A stretch of DNA of 64,000 nucleotides from Cyanidiococcus yangmingshanensis (lineage: Eukaryota; Rhodophyta; Bangiophyceae; Cyanidiales; Cyanidiaceae): NCBI GenBank assembly GCA_013995675.1, contig VWRR01000020.1, forward strand, positions 186,001 through 250,000. The letters are read 5' to 3'. Below the pieces are notes generated by a model. The model saw nothing but the letters and a program-made list of their open reading frames with translations. It had not been told where the DNA came from and did no database searches. How positions within the stretch are numbered: the stretch's first letter is position 1; every line of letters starts with the position of its first letter. Below, in pieces: positions 52,617-63,489 of this stretch. The position numbers and the translations under genes are program-made.

Positions 52617-53964
52617 AGGCCACGAGATGGTCTCTGGTGGATTGGTCTCCTGCTGCATTTTACTCGCGTGCGCATTGATGCTGTGGCTCAGGAGGCTAGT
52701 GATCTACGCCATGCTGATACCGTGGGTATATTCGAGAGTAGTGGCTCCGAAAAACCGGACCTTGTGAATGATCATCGATGAGTGTTCAAAACCCCTTTCC
52801 GATCGCTCGGAGCGAAGGCAACACTGCGCCCATTGCGATCAACCGTCCTCGGCACTGGAAGAATTGCAAGCATTCCAGCAACCTCCGAACGCCTCCTCCT
52901 GTTTGATGATTCCCCTTTGGACGAGTCGTTTCTTTTCGTATACTGGCGATCCAACTTCATGGCAAGTGCAAGGCCGTGAGGAACAGTTGGGTTCGTTCTG
53001 CCACAAGAACGAACTCTACGAAACGTGAGCATGGCTCTTGACGTGAGACCCCATCCGTGCCAGAGATGTACTGAGAGCGCGCGTTCATCATGACAAGCTC
53101 GCTGACGCACTGCTCTCGAGTCTGGCGCACGACCAACCGATGGATCAAGTCGTCGTCTGGCCATTGAAATATATCGACCAGAGTCTCGAAGATGATTCCA
53201 GACCTATCATATCGCTCAAGCGAACCACTGCACCAGAAAATTGGTCAAAGCAGGTCGATCACACCCTAGCATGGGCACCTGGATGTTATTGCCGGCACGC
53301 GCAAGCGCTGTTGCGCGTCGTGTTCTAGTGAACCCTGCTTGAGCACTCGAGTTGCCTCGATAAAGTCTACGATCGACTACCTCGAACTCAAGTACGTGTC
53401 CACCGTCAACAATGACCATCGGTTACGGAATGAACAAATTCAGTTGTTTGGTCGCTTGCTTGGCAACGCGTCAACTTCCTATGGCATAAAAATTCTTTTC
53501 AAGACACCCTATCAGAAATCAATCATTATTCGCGTGGCGACACCCGACACAAACACTTTTTGATCTAGTAGAACCCTCTGCCATACTGTAAGCACCGATC
53601 AACCATAATAACGTTATGGTTACGGTATGGAAACCCATCACGTCCCAGCAAACCCGTCCATGTTGGTCGTGTTGTTCCCAGAGCTCTCCAGTATAGCCCT
53701 GCTGCCACTGCTTTGCAACCAAGCGCGGAATTGATGGACCCAGCCTTGAGATGAGACGAAACTACACTTATATACTCTTCATGAAAACATATGGTATAGG
53801 AATGTATTTTTAGGGATCATCCAGACGATCGGCGACGTCCCCGGGCGTCGCCGCCTCTGCAGGCCTGCACATCGTCCGTGGCAACCCTTGAGCGGCTCGT
53901 ACAGGCCTGCAACCCGTTGTAGAGAGCAACCGATCAGGTTTTTGTGAACCAGGAACGGGTGAAT
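52617..53964. other. region between AFG2-like gene and eS24, with fragments of a possible gene
   Basis: This 1.35 kb region contains the protein-like pieces at 52782-53563, listed separately. The last 400 bases before eS24 are AT-richer, then GC-rich just upstream of the ATG (paired CAGGCCTGCA-type words near 53860 and 53903), and probably hold its promoter. Confidence 0.35.
52782..53563 (+). CDS. possible fragmented gene of unknown function
   Basis: Protein-like stretches follow one another in shifting frames on the plus strand. 52782-52979 opens with ATG and reads MFKTPFRSLGAKATLRPLRS, leader-like, then SERLLLFDDSPLDESFLFV. About 53047-53328 contains KLADALLSSLAHDQPMDQVV and YIDQSLEDDSRPIISLKRTT. 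53339-53563 contains IDYLELKYVSTVNNDHRLRN. Moving from one to the next requires single-base shifts, as elsewhere in the window. The product is not recognised. It could be one small organelle-targeted protein or a decayed gene. Confidence 0.27.
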
Positions 53965-54354
53965 ATGGAGAAGGCAGCGGTGACGATTCGCACGCGCAAG
54001 TTCATGCGCAATCCGCTACTACGCCGTCGGCAGTTTGTGGTGGAAATCCTTCATCCAGGTCGAGCGTGCGTCACGAAGAACGAGGCGGCGGAGCGCATCG
54101 CTCAAATGTATAACTGCGATCCTCAGAACGTTGTTTTGTTCGGGTTTCGTTACGCATTCGGTGGTGGGCGCACCACTGGTTTTGGTCTCATCTACGATGA
54201 TATGGACTCTTTGCTTTCGATCGAGCCGCGATACCGCGTCGTCCGGAAAGGCCTTGCCAAGGCACGTGAGGGGAGTCGCAAGCAGCGCAAAGAGCGAAAG
54301 AACCGGGCACTACGAGCTAGAGGAAAGGTCAGGGCGAAAATACTTTATGCTTGA
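53965..54354 (+). CDS. RPS24: cytosolic 40S ribosomal protein eS24
   Basis: This 129-residue protein is a component of the small subunit of the cytosolic ribosome. MEKAAVTIRTRKFMRNPLLR at the ATG (53965) is the standard eS24 start. RRQFVVEILHPGRACVTKNE, NVVLFGFRYAFGGGRTTGFG, then LIYDDMDSLLSIEPRYRVVR follow, with a lysine/arginine-rich tail (RKQRKERKNR). The length matches the family's usual 130-135. An in-frame GTG lies seven codons upstream, but the ATG fits the family. The frame is unbroken. Confidence 0.96.
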   Translation: MEKAAVTIRTRKFMRNPLLRRRQFVVEILHPGRACVTKNEAAERIAQMYNCDPQNVVLFGFRYAFGGGRTTGFGLIYDDMDSLLSIEPRYRVVRKGLAKAREGSRKQRKERKNRALRARGKVRAKILYA

Positions 54355-54496
54355 TGAGGCTGACTGCGCAGGTTCTCGCGACACGTTGCTGTGTTGGCTG
54401 CGTGCCGGTCTCGCTCGACGAACATAGCGCAAGTGAGCGGCAGATGGCCCAGCACCCCTCGAGAGGCTAGTGCTCGTGCCTTCGTCGCCGAAGCGT

Positions 54497-54829
54497 TCAA
54501 GGACGAACCCCCGCTTCATACAGTTGTATGGCGAACTTGCCGGTGATTCCGGCGGCAGCGACGGCCACCAGTCCACTCGGTATAAACTTTTTGCTCCGCA
54601 CGTATCGGCTCAGCATGCTCACCGTGAGCACCACAGAGAGTACCGCCGCGACGACTGGTTTCTGCGGTTGCCAGTTGGCGGCAACAGCGATTCCAGCTCC
54701 AAGACCAACTCCTGCAACCAGTGATGGTGTCGATCGCTTGCGAACATAGCCCGTGACACCTGCAAGCGCCACCGCTAGACCGAAACCTGTCGCTGTCTTG
54801 TCGAGCTTGTCCCAGTTCATGTGATTCAT
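54497..54829 (-). CDS. TMEM14-family (UPF0136) small membrane protein
   Basis: This 110-residue protein has four predicted membrane helices: ATGFGLAVALAGVTGYVRKR, STPSLVAGVGLGAGIAVAAN, KPVVAAVLSVVLTVSMLSRY, then FIPSGLVAVAAAGITGKFAI. The glycine-rich helices and the GYxRKRSTPSLVAG and RSKKFIPSGLVA loops are typical of TMEM14/UPF0136. Plant members (FAX proteins) export fatty acids from plastids; animal TMEM14C acts in mitochondrial porphyrin transport. With no long transit peptide, the target membrane is uncertain here. Two ATGs occur at the start (54829 and 54820). It converges with eS24, 140 bases away. Confidence 0.85.
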   Translation of the reverse strand: MNHMNWDKLDKTATGFGLAVALAGVTGYVRKRSTPSLVAGVGLGAGIAVAANWQPQKPVVAAVLSVVLTVSMLSRYVRSKKFIPSGLVAVAAAGITGKFAIQLYEAGVRP

Positions 54830-55097
54830 CGAAGAAAAACAAGTTGATGTGGTTGAGAAGGAGCCTCTGAAACCAATGAAGTAACGCCTGCTTCCTCTCT
54901 ATACTGATCGTTCCGCGTTGTGTCCGTCAGAGCGATATGGTCACCGGACCAGACGCCAAGCGGACTGGTGTCTGCGGCTCGGCACCGCCCCGCCCGTCGA
55001 GTGTGCTTTTCGCAGGAGCGCTTCTGTCCCAGAGAGGGGTTGCTCGCGACAATGCGTCGAGTAGTTGCTCGTTTTGAATCAGGTAGTTTGTAGTCTG

Positions 55098-57229
55098 ATG
55101 AGATCCAAACGATCCAAGCGATCGCACCAGCGAGAGCTGGGACGTAAAGCGGTTTCGTTTTCGGGAGCAAACGGCGACGGTGAGACAGTGCCAGCGGCTG
55201 GTCTTCTCGCTCCGAGAAGTAGCGATGCGCGTTCCTCGCTTGGCCACTGGTGGATGAGTGTCTGGAAAACACTCTGGAAAGATATACGAATGGATCGCTC
55301 TCACGAGAGTCTATGGCGTGAACTGCAGCTCCTGCTTAAGATCGCTCACGAGGAGCGTCTGTGGGAGTGCATCTCCGTCGACGCTTGGTATGCAGGCTGC
55401 TGACTGGCTATCGCTTTTGGAGCACCTGTTTCGATCCTCGAAACCAGTTCCGCGGGCCGTTTACGCTGCGTTGAGTTCTTGGTTCTTTTACAGAGCAAAC
55501 ACGGCGTCTGTAGGTGATCGGGACCCGTGGAGTGCCCTCTGCCAAATGTTGGTCCATCAAGCGAGTACAAACAATGACGCTCTGACGCCGCTGCTTGCAT
55601 ACGTTGCCGCAGGGATGGACCGCAGAAGATGAGTCCTGGTTGCGAAAGGAGCTCGATGAGCGCACTTGGGCACTTTTGATAGCAGATGAGACCGAAATGC
55701 GTGGTCGCGAGCTTGCGATGACCGGCCAACTACTTCTGGCGAAGGGTTGTCTCCAGCTTACTCTAGAGCGGGCCCTGGAATCGGTTCATCAGCTGGAAAA
55801 AGAGGCCGCCACTTGGGTCTTTGGTGCATCTAATGAGCGTGAGGGTCATACAATGTTGACCAAGGGACCTCTGCAGACGACAGAGACCCTTATCGACAAA
55901 CATCGGGCACTCTGTACGCTGATCGTGCGCTTGCTTCGCGATTCGACCGTTGCATCAACAGGTCCGCTACGATTGCCTGTCCAGCTGTTCACCTTTCAGT
56001 CCATCACTTGGAACCAGATTGATTTCTATGGAGAGGCGTTGGACTCGTCTCCGATACCGCCGATGCTCTGGCTTCATGTCCTGCCGTCGTGGCATCGCGA
56101 TATCCTACAGGTTTGGGATGCCTGTATCAAGCGTTTTGGAATAGCAACGTTGCCAGTCGTGACAAAGTGGCTAGACCAGGCGGTACGTAGCGGTCCGTGT
56201 AACACGATGCTTCACAGGCTGTTGTGGCGAGCGTGTCGAACTGTCGGCATTGCAGCTGCATCGTCCGTTGAGCGTTGTCTCCGAGCACACTTGGATGAGG
56301 CGATGTCGGATGGAGGTTTTGATCAAGGTGCGGATATCGCCTGGCTTGAACTCATGACCAGTGCATATCAGTCGCCGGCAGCGTGGTCTCTCATGGAATC
56401 AGGTATGACGGGACTAGTGACGGAAAAGCTTGCTCGCCTCTTTGTATTCGGCGAGTGCGCTGTAGAGAAGCGCACGCGTATTGCCCAAGTGATCGCTGCA
56501 GTTTCCTATGCGGCCCGCGACGCACACGCCCTCGAATGGCTAGCACGACATATTGAACACGACGAGAGCATTCGTAATGTCCTTGGGCCTCTTCTGGAAG
56601 CGCTCGCCCATCCGCGAGGATTCGCCTTGGAGTGTTTCACGCCGTCTGATGCCGCTCGCTCGGGACGCAAGTCCGATTTGGAGTACAGACCATCGCTGAA
56701 TCGTCCGAGTCATGAGATATCCGCGACCATGATGAATTGCTCGAACTGCGAACCGATGACCACCAAGACGCCAGGCCACTTGGTTGCAGATCCAGATGAT
56801 CGACCAATGGCTACTGATGACGCAGCTCACGTGAGCGATCCATGTCGGCAGGGCGTGGACGCAAATGCAGGTGCAGTGGGGGAGCCTCGGGCCCTGCACC
56901 ATCACTCGCCAGTCGAAGCGCTGGCTTCCGTGGAATACACGCCATACCAATCGGATCGAATACCAGCAAGCGTTTCAACGGGCCCAAAACCGCCTCTGTG
57001 GACGCCAACCCTGCAACCAAATAGCGCACCGCTGACGAACCCAGACACTGCATGTGTATCCGCGGAGTGGCCTGAGCAGCGTCGAGTATCGGTCGATGAT
57101 GCGTCGGAAGCATCCGTTGAGGCGCTTCTTGACCAGGTCCTCGAGGTGACCCCGTCACCGGAGCCTATCGAGCATCCATCAGGCAGCGAATTCGATCCTC
57201 AAACGAGAACGATGGATGGAAATGAATGA
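55098..57229 (+). CDS. large helical protein of unknown function, two frame breaks
   Basis: Three frames in succession encode one plausible protein of about 709 residues. The first (ATG 55098 to 55403) ends near ERLWECISVDAWY. The second carries ADWLSLLEHLFRSSKPVPRA to 55632. The third (to 57229) begins GWTAEDESWLRKELDERTWA and continues as leucine-rich helices up to about 56640, then a disordered acidic, Pro/Ser-rich tail. The switches lie at about 55370-55403 and at the GGG of 55612-55614; each is resolved by ignoring one base. The helical part looks like ARM/HEAT-type repeats. A weak resemblance to Rix1/PELP1-like ribosome-biogenesis scaffolds is possible, but I do not claim it. No catalytic motif or membrane segment is visible. 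Confidence 0.6.
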
Positions 57230-58572
57230 CGCCGAATGGGTCTGTCTCGTTGGAGGGTATACCCAGCGACTTGAGGATACTTTCGGAGAACCATTCATGT
57301 CGCAACATCGCTGAAGACGAGGCGAGATATCTCGATGAAAGTGATCGTTCATCAATATCGATGCAATCACCCGACGTGAAATTCAAGGCAGCGTTCCCAT
57401 GAACAGTGATTCCCTGTCACGGGAGAATCTACTCTAAACGCTCTCGACTTTGGGTATATTCGCTGCAATGTTCGATAACCTCCTCTGCTCGTCGTGGACA
57501 AATACGAAGAGCAGCATTCCAGAGGCCGCGGCCTCGAGCCATGGCATGGCGACTTGTGCGAGTTTCACGCAAACAGCCGGACAATTTCGGTGATTCAAAC
57601 CGAGTTTCATGGACAGGCGCTAGTCTGGTATGAAACGTGTCAGCGTATGAGCATACGTAGTTCCGCGACTCGGAATGCGTTCCATCTCCTCAGGCGGACC
57701 TGCAAAATAATCCCTTGCAGGCACTATCTAGGTCGAAGACCAGGCTGCTGGCGTAAACCCGAGCACGACTCGAGCGTATCAGTGAGTTCGCGTGCTCACG
57801 AAATCTGTCTGGCCGATGACTCGAGGCGTTTTGCGAAACGGAGTACCAGATATAACCGGTGCTGGGCTTTCAACGCCCCTCTCGATGCATTCGTGTTGGT
57901 ATGCACCAAGTTGCGATCTCCAGCAATGGATCAGAGACGTCTCGCGACCCGCTGTTTTTGGGTATGCTCTTGAACGTATCTGGACGAGCGGATCGTCTGC
58001 GCTGCGGAAAGGTTTGTGTCCTGATCATTGATATAGGGGGCGCCAACGAGTCCGTTTTGAACCGACACTTACTGGAGCGTCAATCCTTCCAGAGCGGCTC
58101 CTCAGCATATGCACGAATTCGGTGCTGCTAGAGCCACCTTTGTGGAGCGTCACGCTTCGCCGACGTCTGAAGCAACCCCTGGCATGGACGTTGGCATCTC
58201 GAGAATGCATCCATAGACGCGATCAGCACTCCCTGATCAATGCCTGGATCTGTGAGATCATCGAACGCATATGCTTCTGCAAATCAGAAAGATCATTCAC
58301 TAGTAGTCTTGAAGGCTCTCGTGTCCTGAATTGAACCCATTATCATCCCACAATCGAATATCTCAAGGAAAAAAATGTTCCGCTCATCAGCGTAGCGACG
58401 TTTTCTCGATACTCGACAAAAGTTGTCGCCTATCATTCGATCTTTTATGGAGCTGATCAACTCGATGGAAGGCTCTGTATTTAGCGTAGGCTTGATACGC
58501 GAAAGGTAGGACTTGGAGCTCGAGTCGCCCTACTCACCTGAGGTTCGTCGCCGGTCTGGGCTGCGCTCAGGG
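57230..58572. other. intergenic, no gene recognised
   Basis: This 1.34 kb region has several open frames on both strands (largest 57494-57973 plus) without recognisable features. It presumably contains the promoter of the following coiled-coil gene. A gene broken by indels could be hidden here, but I could not assemble a convincing one. Confidence 0.3.
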
Positions 58573-60709
58573 ATGCAGCATGAAATCGTGGCAGCGTGCC
58601 GAGTCCCATTTGCATTCTTTATGACAGTATTGTCGCAAGTGTTTCTTCGGATGCTTCTACTGCTGGATTGCCGTTCTCTTCCGAGAGACCAAGGACTGCC
58701 GTTGTCATCACGAGTGCCGACTTGGTTTGAACGTAAAAACATCGTTTGGCCGCGCTCAGTGTGTCAGGAATCTATCTTAGTTTCAGTTGCTGGACTTTTC
58801 TTGAGCGGCTTTGAGGTCTGCGCGCTGGTCACGGACGGTGGCGGCCCGCAGCGAGAGGTCTCGGTGTGGGCATGGCGCTCGCCACCGGCCTCGATCGTCC
58901 TCTGGCAGGCGCTGGACTCGGATTTTCAAGTACGTCTTTCATCTTGGTTCAGTTCCAAAGACGGGCGTATTCTCAGAGGTATAGATACTCGTTTTCATGC
59001 ACGTTTGAGGTTCATTTTTGGCGCAGGTACCGGCGAAGGTATGTCTCGTTGGATTTTGCGTCGATGAAGATGACGAGCTTGCGAGGGCAATGCCCTTCCG
59101 GCGAAAGCCATTTTCAAACGTTTCAAAACCCAAAATATGCCTCGATCGCTGTTTTGCGTAATGATCAGGTACGAAACAGACCCAGTGGTCGCATCTGGAC
59201 GCCACAATACCTGCAGGGGCACTATCCGCGGTCTGCTCAGCGGTATGTTGCTGTGCTGCCGGTATTGGAGCCACTGCAGCGATGGCGTCTTGATCCATTG
59301 CTTTCGTTAGCTTTTTTGGGATTGGTTTGTTTGAATCTTTTGATTTGGTTCTGGAGAAGAATCGCTTTGATTAGACGGATAGAGGACACAGACGACCTCC
59401 GACTGGATACCAAGTTGCATTCAGTCTCATTGGGCGTAGGCGAACGACAGACCGGTGTCTGGAAAACACCTGGAGTCGATGAGCTGCGGCGCTCTATAGC
59501 GCGCCCTGAGCAACTCGATTCCAGGGTGACGGCTCAAAGCCAAGCAACGAGCGATCCCCTGACTTCAAACTGTATTCCAAACGTTGGGTTTGGAGAAACG
59601 GTGCGCCAACTCAGCAAGCGACTTCGAGACCTGGAGAAGCTGGTTGCTGAAAAGGAGGCACAGCAGGCGGCACTTGAGCGTGAACGACGCGAGCTAGAAC
59701 AAGTGCATTTGGCAACGAAAGCACAACTTCAGGCCTGTCAGCAACAGCTCACCCAGTTGAAACAGGTGCACAAGCAACAGGTGAAGGAATGGAATGAAAA
59801 ATGGGCTGTCTATCATGCAGAGACAGCTGATCAGGTTCAGCGGTTGAAGACTCAAGCCAGAGAGCGTTTTGCAGTCTCTACGATCACAGCTACAAACGAT
59901 GACGGAACAGGCCAAACGATGGCAAGCACGGGCTCAGGCGCTCTCTGCTCAGCTGGAGACGTTGCGCTCGGATCTAGAAACCGTTTCTCAACAGGAGCAG
60001 AAGCTTCGAGAAGAAGACTCGGAGCGCTCGCAACGATACAGTGCTCTGTTGCGTACCTGGAAAGAATTGCGCGCAGAATGTGAACAGAAGCAAAGTGTGT
60101 TAGATGCGCGAACGTTAGCGCTTGACAATGAACGGAAAGCGAGAATGCGTTTACAGCGTCAAAACGCACAGCTTCGACAGCAAATCCAGGCCTGGATAGA
60201 ACACTACCAGACGCAGGAGGCAGCGTCGGTTTCACCGATCGATTCCGAGGCAAAACCGACCCCAGTGAGTGAATCCGCTCCAGAGTCATCGACAGAGCCT
60301 GGAGAAGTTGCCGACATGGAACCAGGACCGACTGTACCTGAGCATGTTGCTTCGTCTGTTACGAAAACTGCATGGGACGATCTCGAGTCGCAAACGACGT
60401 ATCCAGCTCGATCAAGTGGATCACGTTCTAGAGGTGGGATTCTTTCGACAAGAGTTTGGAAACGCAGGGACCGAGGATGCAGCAAGAACGGCTCACGGCG
60501 CTCACAAGGACTCTGGAGCAATGACTGAAACGGACCGAACTGCGGCCACGACAGCAACAGGTACTGCTGCCAAAACAGCACATCCAACGACAACCGTTGG
60601 GCCGGCGCCATCTCCGACAAGCGAGAAGCAAACCGAGCAAGCGTCCGGCACTGATCTTTACCAGAGCAACAACAATCGTGGTACGAGCGATAACCATGAC
60701 CATCCCTAG
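58573..60709 (+). CDS. membrane-anchored coiled-coil protein, several frame breaks
   Basis: Pieces in successive frames suggest one protein of about 700 residues. The first (from about 58573 to 59067) has hydrophobic segments, including LVSVAGLFLSGFEVCALVTD, perhaps a signal peptide. The next has VCLVGFCVDEDDELAR-like sequence near 59040-59150. The third has a membrane helix, LSLAFLGLVCLNLLIWFWRR (about 59295-59360), then a heptad-rich coiled coil with ETVRQLSKRLRDLEKLVAEK. The coil continues after a shift at the TTTT of 59869-59872: dropping one T joins QARER directly to LQSLRSQLQTMTEQAKRWQA. A further shift near 60420-60528 leads to a Thr/Ala/Ser-rich end at 60709. The layout of lumenal domain, one helix and long cytosolic coil suggests a tether or scaffold at the ER or nuclear envelope (inference). 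The start codon is uncertain and I do not recognise the family. Confidence 0.55.
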
Positions 60710-61993
60710 ACGGCACCAAGTTTGAGCATTTCTTGTCCGCTGCAGCCCGCACTGAGTCACGCGGACGACATCTCAGAATGATCATCGAGTTGGCTGAGCG
60801 TCGATCCCATTCTTGGACTCAGACGAGTGAAGACTTGTGTTCTATCGAGCCGTCATCACAGCCGTGTAGATGGAGGAAAACCAGTCCTCTGGCTACATTC
60901 AAGCGATCGGAGGATTCCAGCCAGTTGTCGAGATGCGTTGACCGCAATGCTCACTTCTTTTTTCAAACGAATCGTTCACGAGTGTCACGCTTCTATTCAT
61001 TGAGAATAGAGTGCATGCGCTCTCGCTCGATGCTGCAGAGGCCAGCCAGAGAGACTCACCAATGAACATGGCCCAACACCAACCAGGGACTGATGGCTTC
61101 GTCTCAATGGTCATCACGAATCGGCTTGACCGCATCCAGCCTCTGGAGCTGAGAGCCGTCAATCATCGACATCTACGGGGCGAACGAGGCGGTCGCAAGG
61201 CTCGCTCGTCGATGTCGGTTGTTTCGGCCGAGTGGCTCCAGGTCGTTGCCCAGAATCAGGGATGCTCATGGGCATCGCTTGATGCAATGCCATGCCGAGA
61301 GCGTTGCTTTCGCTCAACGATCCAGTTGGTTGGCACCGATGATCTCGTAGGTGGTAGCAGTATCTGGTGTCGTGTTGGATCTGGTAAACAACAGCGTCCT
61401 TGGGTTTGTCGATTCACTCGAGAAGCCTCGACGCGAATGTCCCAGAAACATGCCAGACGAGTGACAACGCCAACAGACATTGGACAAGTGCGACGCTGGA
61501 CTCATACTGCTCCATTGAGTTCCTGTTGAGACAGAGCCAGCGGCGCGCCCCTATAAAATGAGATGCATCGATTCTGAGTGTGCTGGCCACAAACACCGTC
61601 TCAGCTGAGCAGAGTCGAGTTCGCGCAGACGATGTTACGGTCACGCTCCTGGTTGGTAAAGGCGTCGAGATGCACGTTGGCGCGCTTTCATCGTTGACGA
61701 CATGTGTTTCATTGATAGCTTCATGGCGCTCAGGCTCGTTCGATGCTCTTTGACGAATTCGACGGTTGCTCGAGAGCCAGTCTATACGACGTCGAGGGCA
61801 ATAAGGCATGCCGTAACCTCTATTCCTGCGGGCGTTGCGAATAGACATCTGCGGATCGCGAACGACTTCGATATCCGTAAAGCTTTCGATGCAACCAAGA
61901 GAGTCAACATTGATGAGAGAGGGAACTACCCAGCGCTGATCGGGGCATCGTTGCACTGCTTTGGGTGCTTGGCCCGCTTCTCCGTAAGAATGC
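60710..61993. other. intergenic between convergent genes, weak ORFs only
   Basis: This 1.28 kb region lies between the coiled-coil gene and the Siw14-like gene. Open frames at 61062-61529 plus and 61414-61956 minus overlap each other and neither is recognisable. No repeat or RNA gene was seen. Confidence 0.3.
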
Positions 61994-63384
61994 TCAGTTC
62001 ATCGAGTCCAAGGCCAGAGCCTGCAACGTGAGCGAGTATCCTGATCGAACCGAATCATGGCTACTCGTTCTAAAGATAAGATTTCGCCATCCTCGTGGTT
62101 CAGGTCTAGCTCGCCTGCTCGGCAGCTTCGAAGATGCTCTCACCGCGTGCTCACGGCGTTCGCCCTCCTCTAGGTCGCGATTCCAAGGACGCGGTAACCG
62201 AAGCAGTCTACGCAAGGACGCAGAATCGACAATATCCACAAACAAGTCCATTGAGCGATTGCCAAATACCAATCGGCTAAGGATCTGCTCCCACTCTGTG
62301 GTGCGAGGAGGCCATTGCGCCACTTTGGCGTGAGGCCAGGAGGAAGACTCTCCCACTGCCGTGACATGGTCGGACAAGCGGCTGTCGGGGCTCCTCTGCC
62401 GCATGGCCATCTCGCTTTGAGTGCTCGCTGGTGTCATTGCAGTCAGCAAGTCGGTGGTCCTAGACCATCCTGCATCTTGGACGGTGTCGCTATTCTGCTG
62501 GAGCGAGCTCATCTCAGCGACTGCTGCGATCAACGGCGCTCGATCAACAAGCGTACTTGAATCCATTCGGTGCTCATGGAGTTCATCGACGGTAGTCGTG
62601 CCGAGCGCCCCCGATACACTGATCACGGCACGTGCGTCTGCACCCTCACGACGATCATCGGTATCCTGTCTGTTCGTATCGGAACCAGTAGAGACGGCTG
62701 ACTGTTGCCGAGGAACTGTCGCGTCTCCCGGTGCAGACACTTTGACGACTTGCTTGGCCCCCGCGACAGCTCGTCCTTGTGAGGTAGCATCGCGCTGCAC
62801 CTCGGCGCCGTCTTTGGATGCCCCGTTCGAGTAACGTAGGCGCAGATACGGGTGTCGAGTGATACAGCGACCGCCCCAGAGCCATACTGGTCGATCAGCC
62901 GGCAGCGTAACTTCGCCTTTGAAGCTCTCTACGTACTGCGACTCGCTGAGTCGAATTTCGCCGCCTTTGACATATCGACAGAACTCCGAAAAGATCACGG
63001 AGAGATTCCAGTTTTGGAGCCGTCTCAAACACATGATCACAAGCCCAGTATTGTGACCGCCGTCTCGGCAGTGGATGAACAGAGGATGGTTCTGCACGTC
63101 CACAATACAGTGCAGGATCGTAGCAACTTTGCTACGCTGTCAACGTAGGAACATCCTCAAACTTTTCTGTCTGCCAGTGCCAAAGTCGAACTTGCTCGTT
63201 CCGACAAAAGTCACTCAGGTCTGCGGTCGGTGCCTTCCGCTGACAAGGTCACGATAGATCGCAGCTGAAGGCGCCGTAAAAAGCGCCAGTTCTTCAGCGT
63301 TGGGTATGCACCACGATAGAGGCCGTCTTCGACGATCCCAAACCGGAAAGGCGTCACCAACGCGGGCAGTTCCCAGTCCGGCAT
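61994..63384 (-). CDS. Siw14/OCA-family phosphatase-like protein, two frame breaks, catalytic Arg replaced
   Basis: This belongs to the plant/fungal atypical dual-specificity (Siw14/OCA, PFA-DSP) family; active members cleave inositol pyrophosphates. The ATG at 63384 begins MPDWELPALVTPFRFGIVED. GLYRGAYPTLKNWRFLRRLQ and LRSIVTLSAEG follow, which is the family's hallmark N-terminus. Next, in the following frame, come DLSDFCRNEQV and WHWQTEKFEDVP, and then in a third frame VDVQNHPLFIHCRDGGHNTG and GLVIMCLRRLQNWNLSVIFS. Two surplus bases (near 63210-63230 and 63145) explain the shifts. The signature loop reads HCRDGGHNTG where active enzymes have HCX5R; the arginine position is Asn, so this may be a pseudophosphatase like some yeast Oca proteins. 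An additional C-terminal region of about 230 residues is Ser/Thr/Asp-rich and ends in a basic stretch. Confidence 0.82.
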
Positions 63385-63489
63385 CTGCAACAGTCCGAGG
63401 GACGTCGCTTGCCAACGCGCCACCTGACCAGTACAACACCACTGAAAAGAGGCAGTCCAAGAGCGGTTCCTCGATCTATATTCAGCCTG

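Noticed and set aside
3963-63384. Programmed frameshifting with a fixed slippery motif
   Set aside because: The switch sites compared (GGGT, GGGGG, CCCT, GGGG, TTTT, CTTG, ACTG) share no codon or stop context, so a single programmed signal is not supported by sequence.
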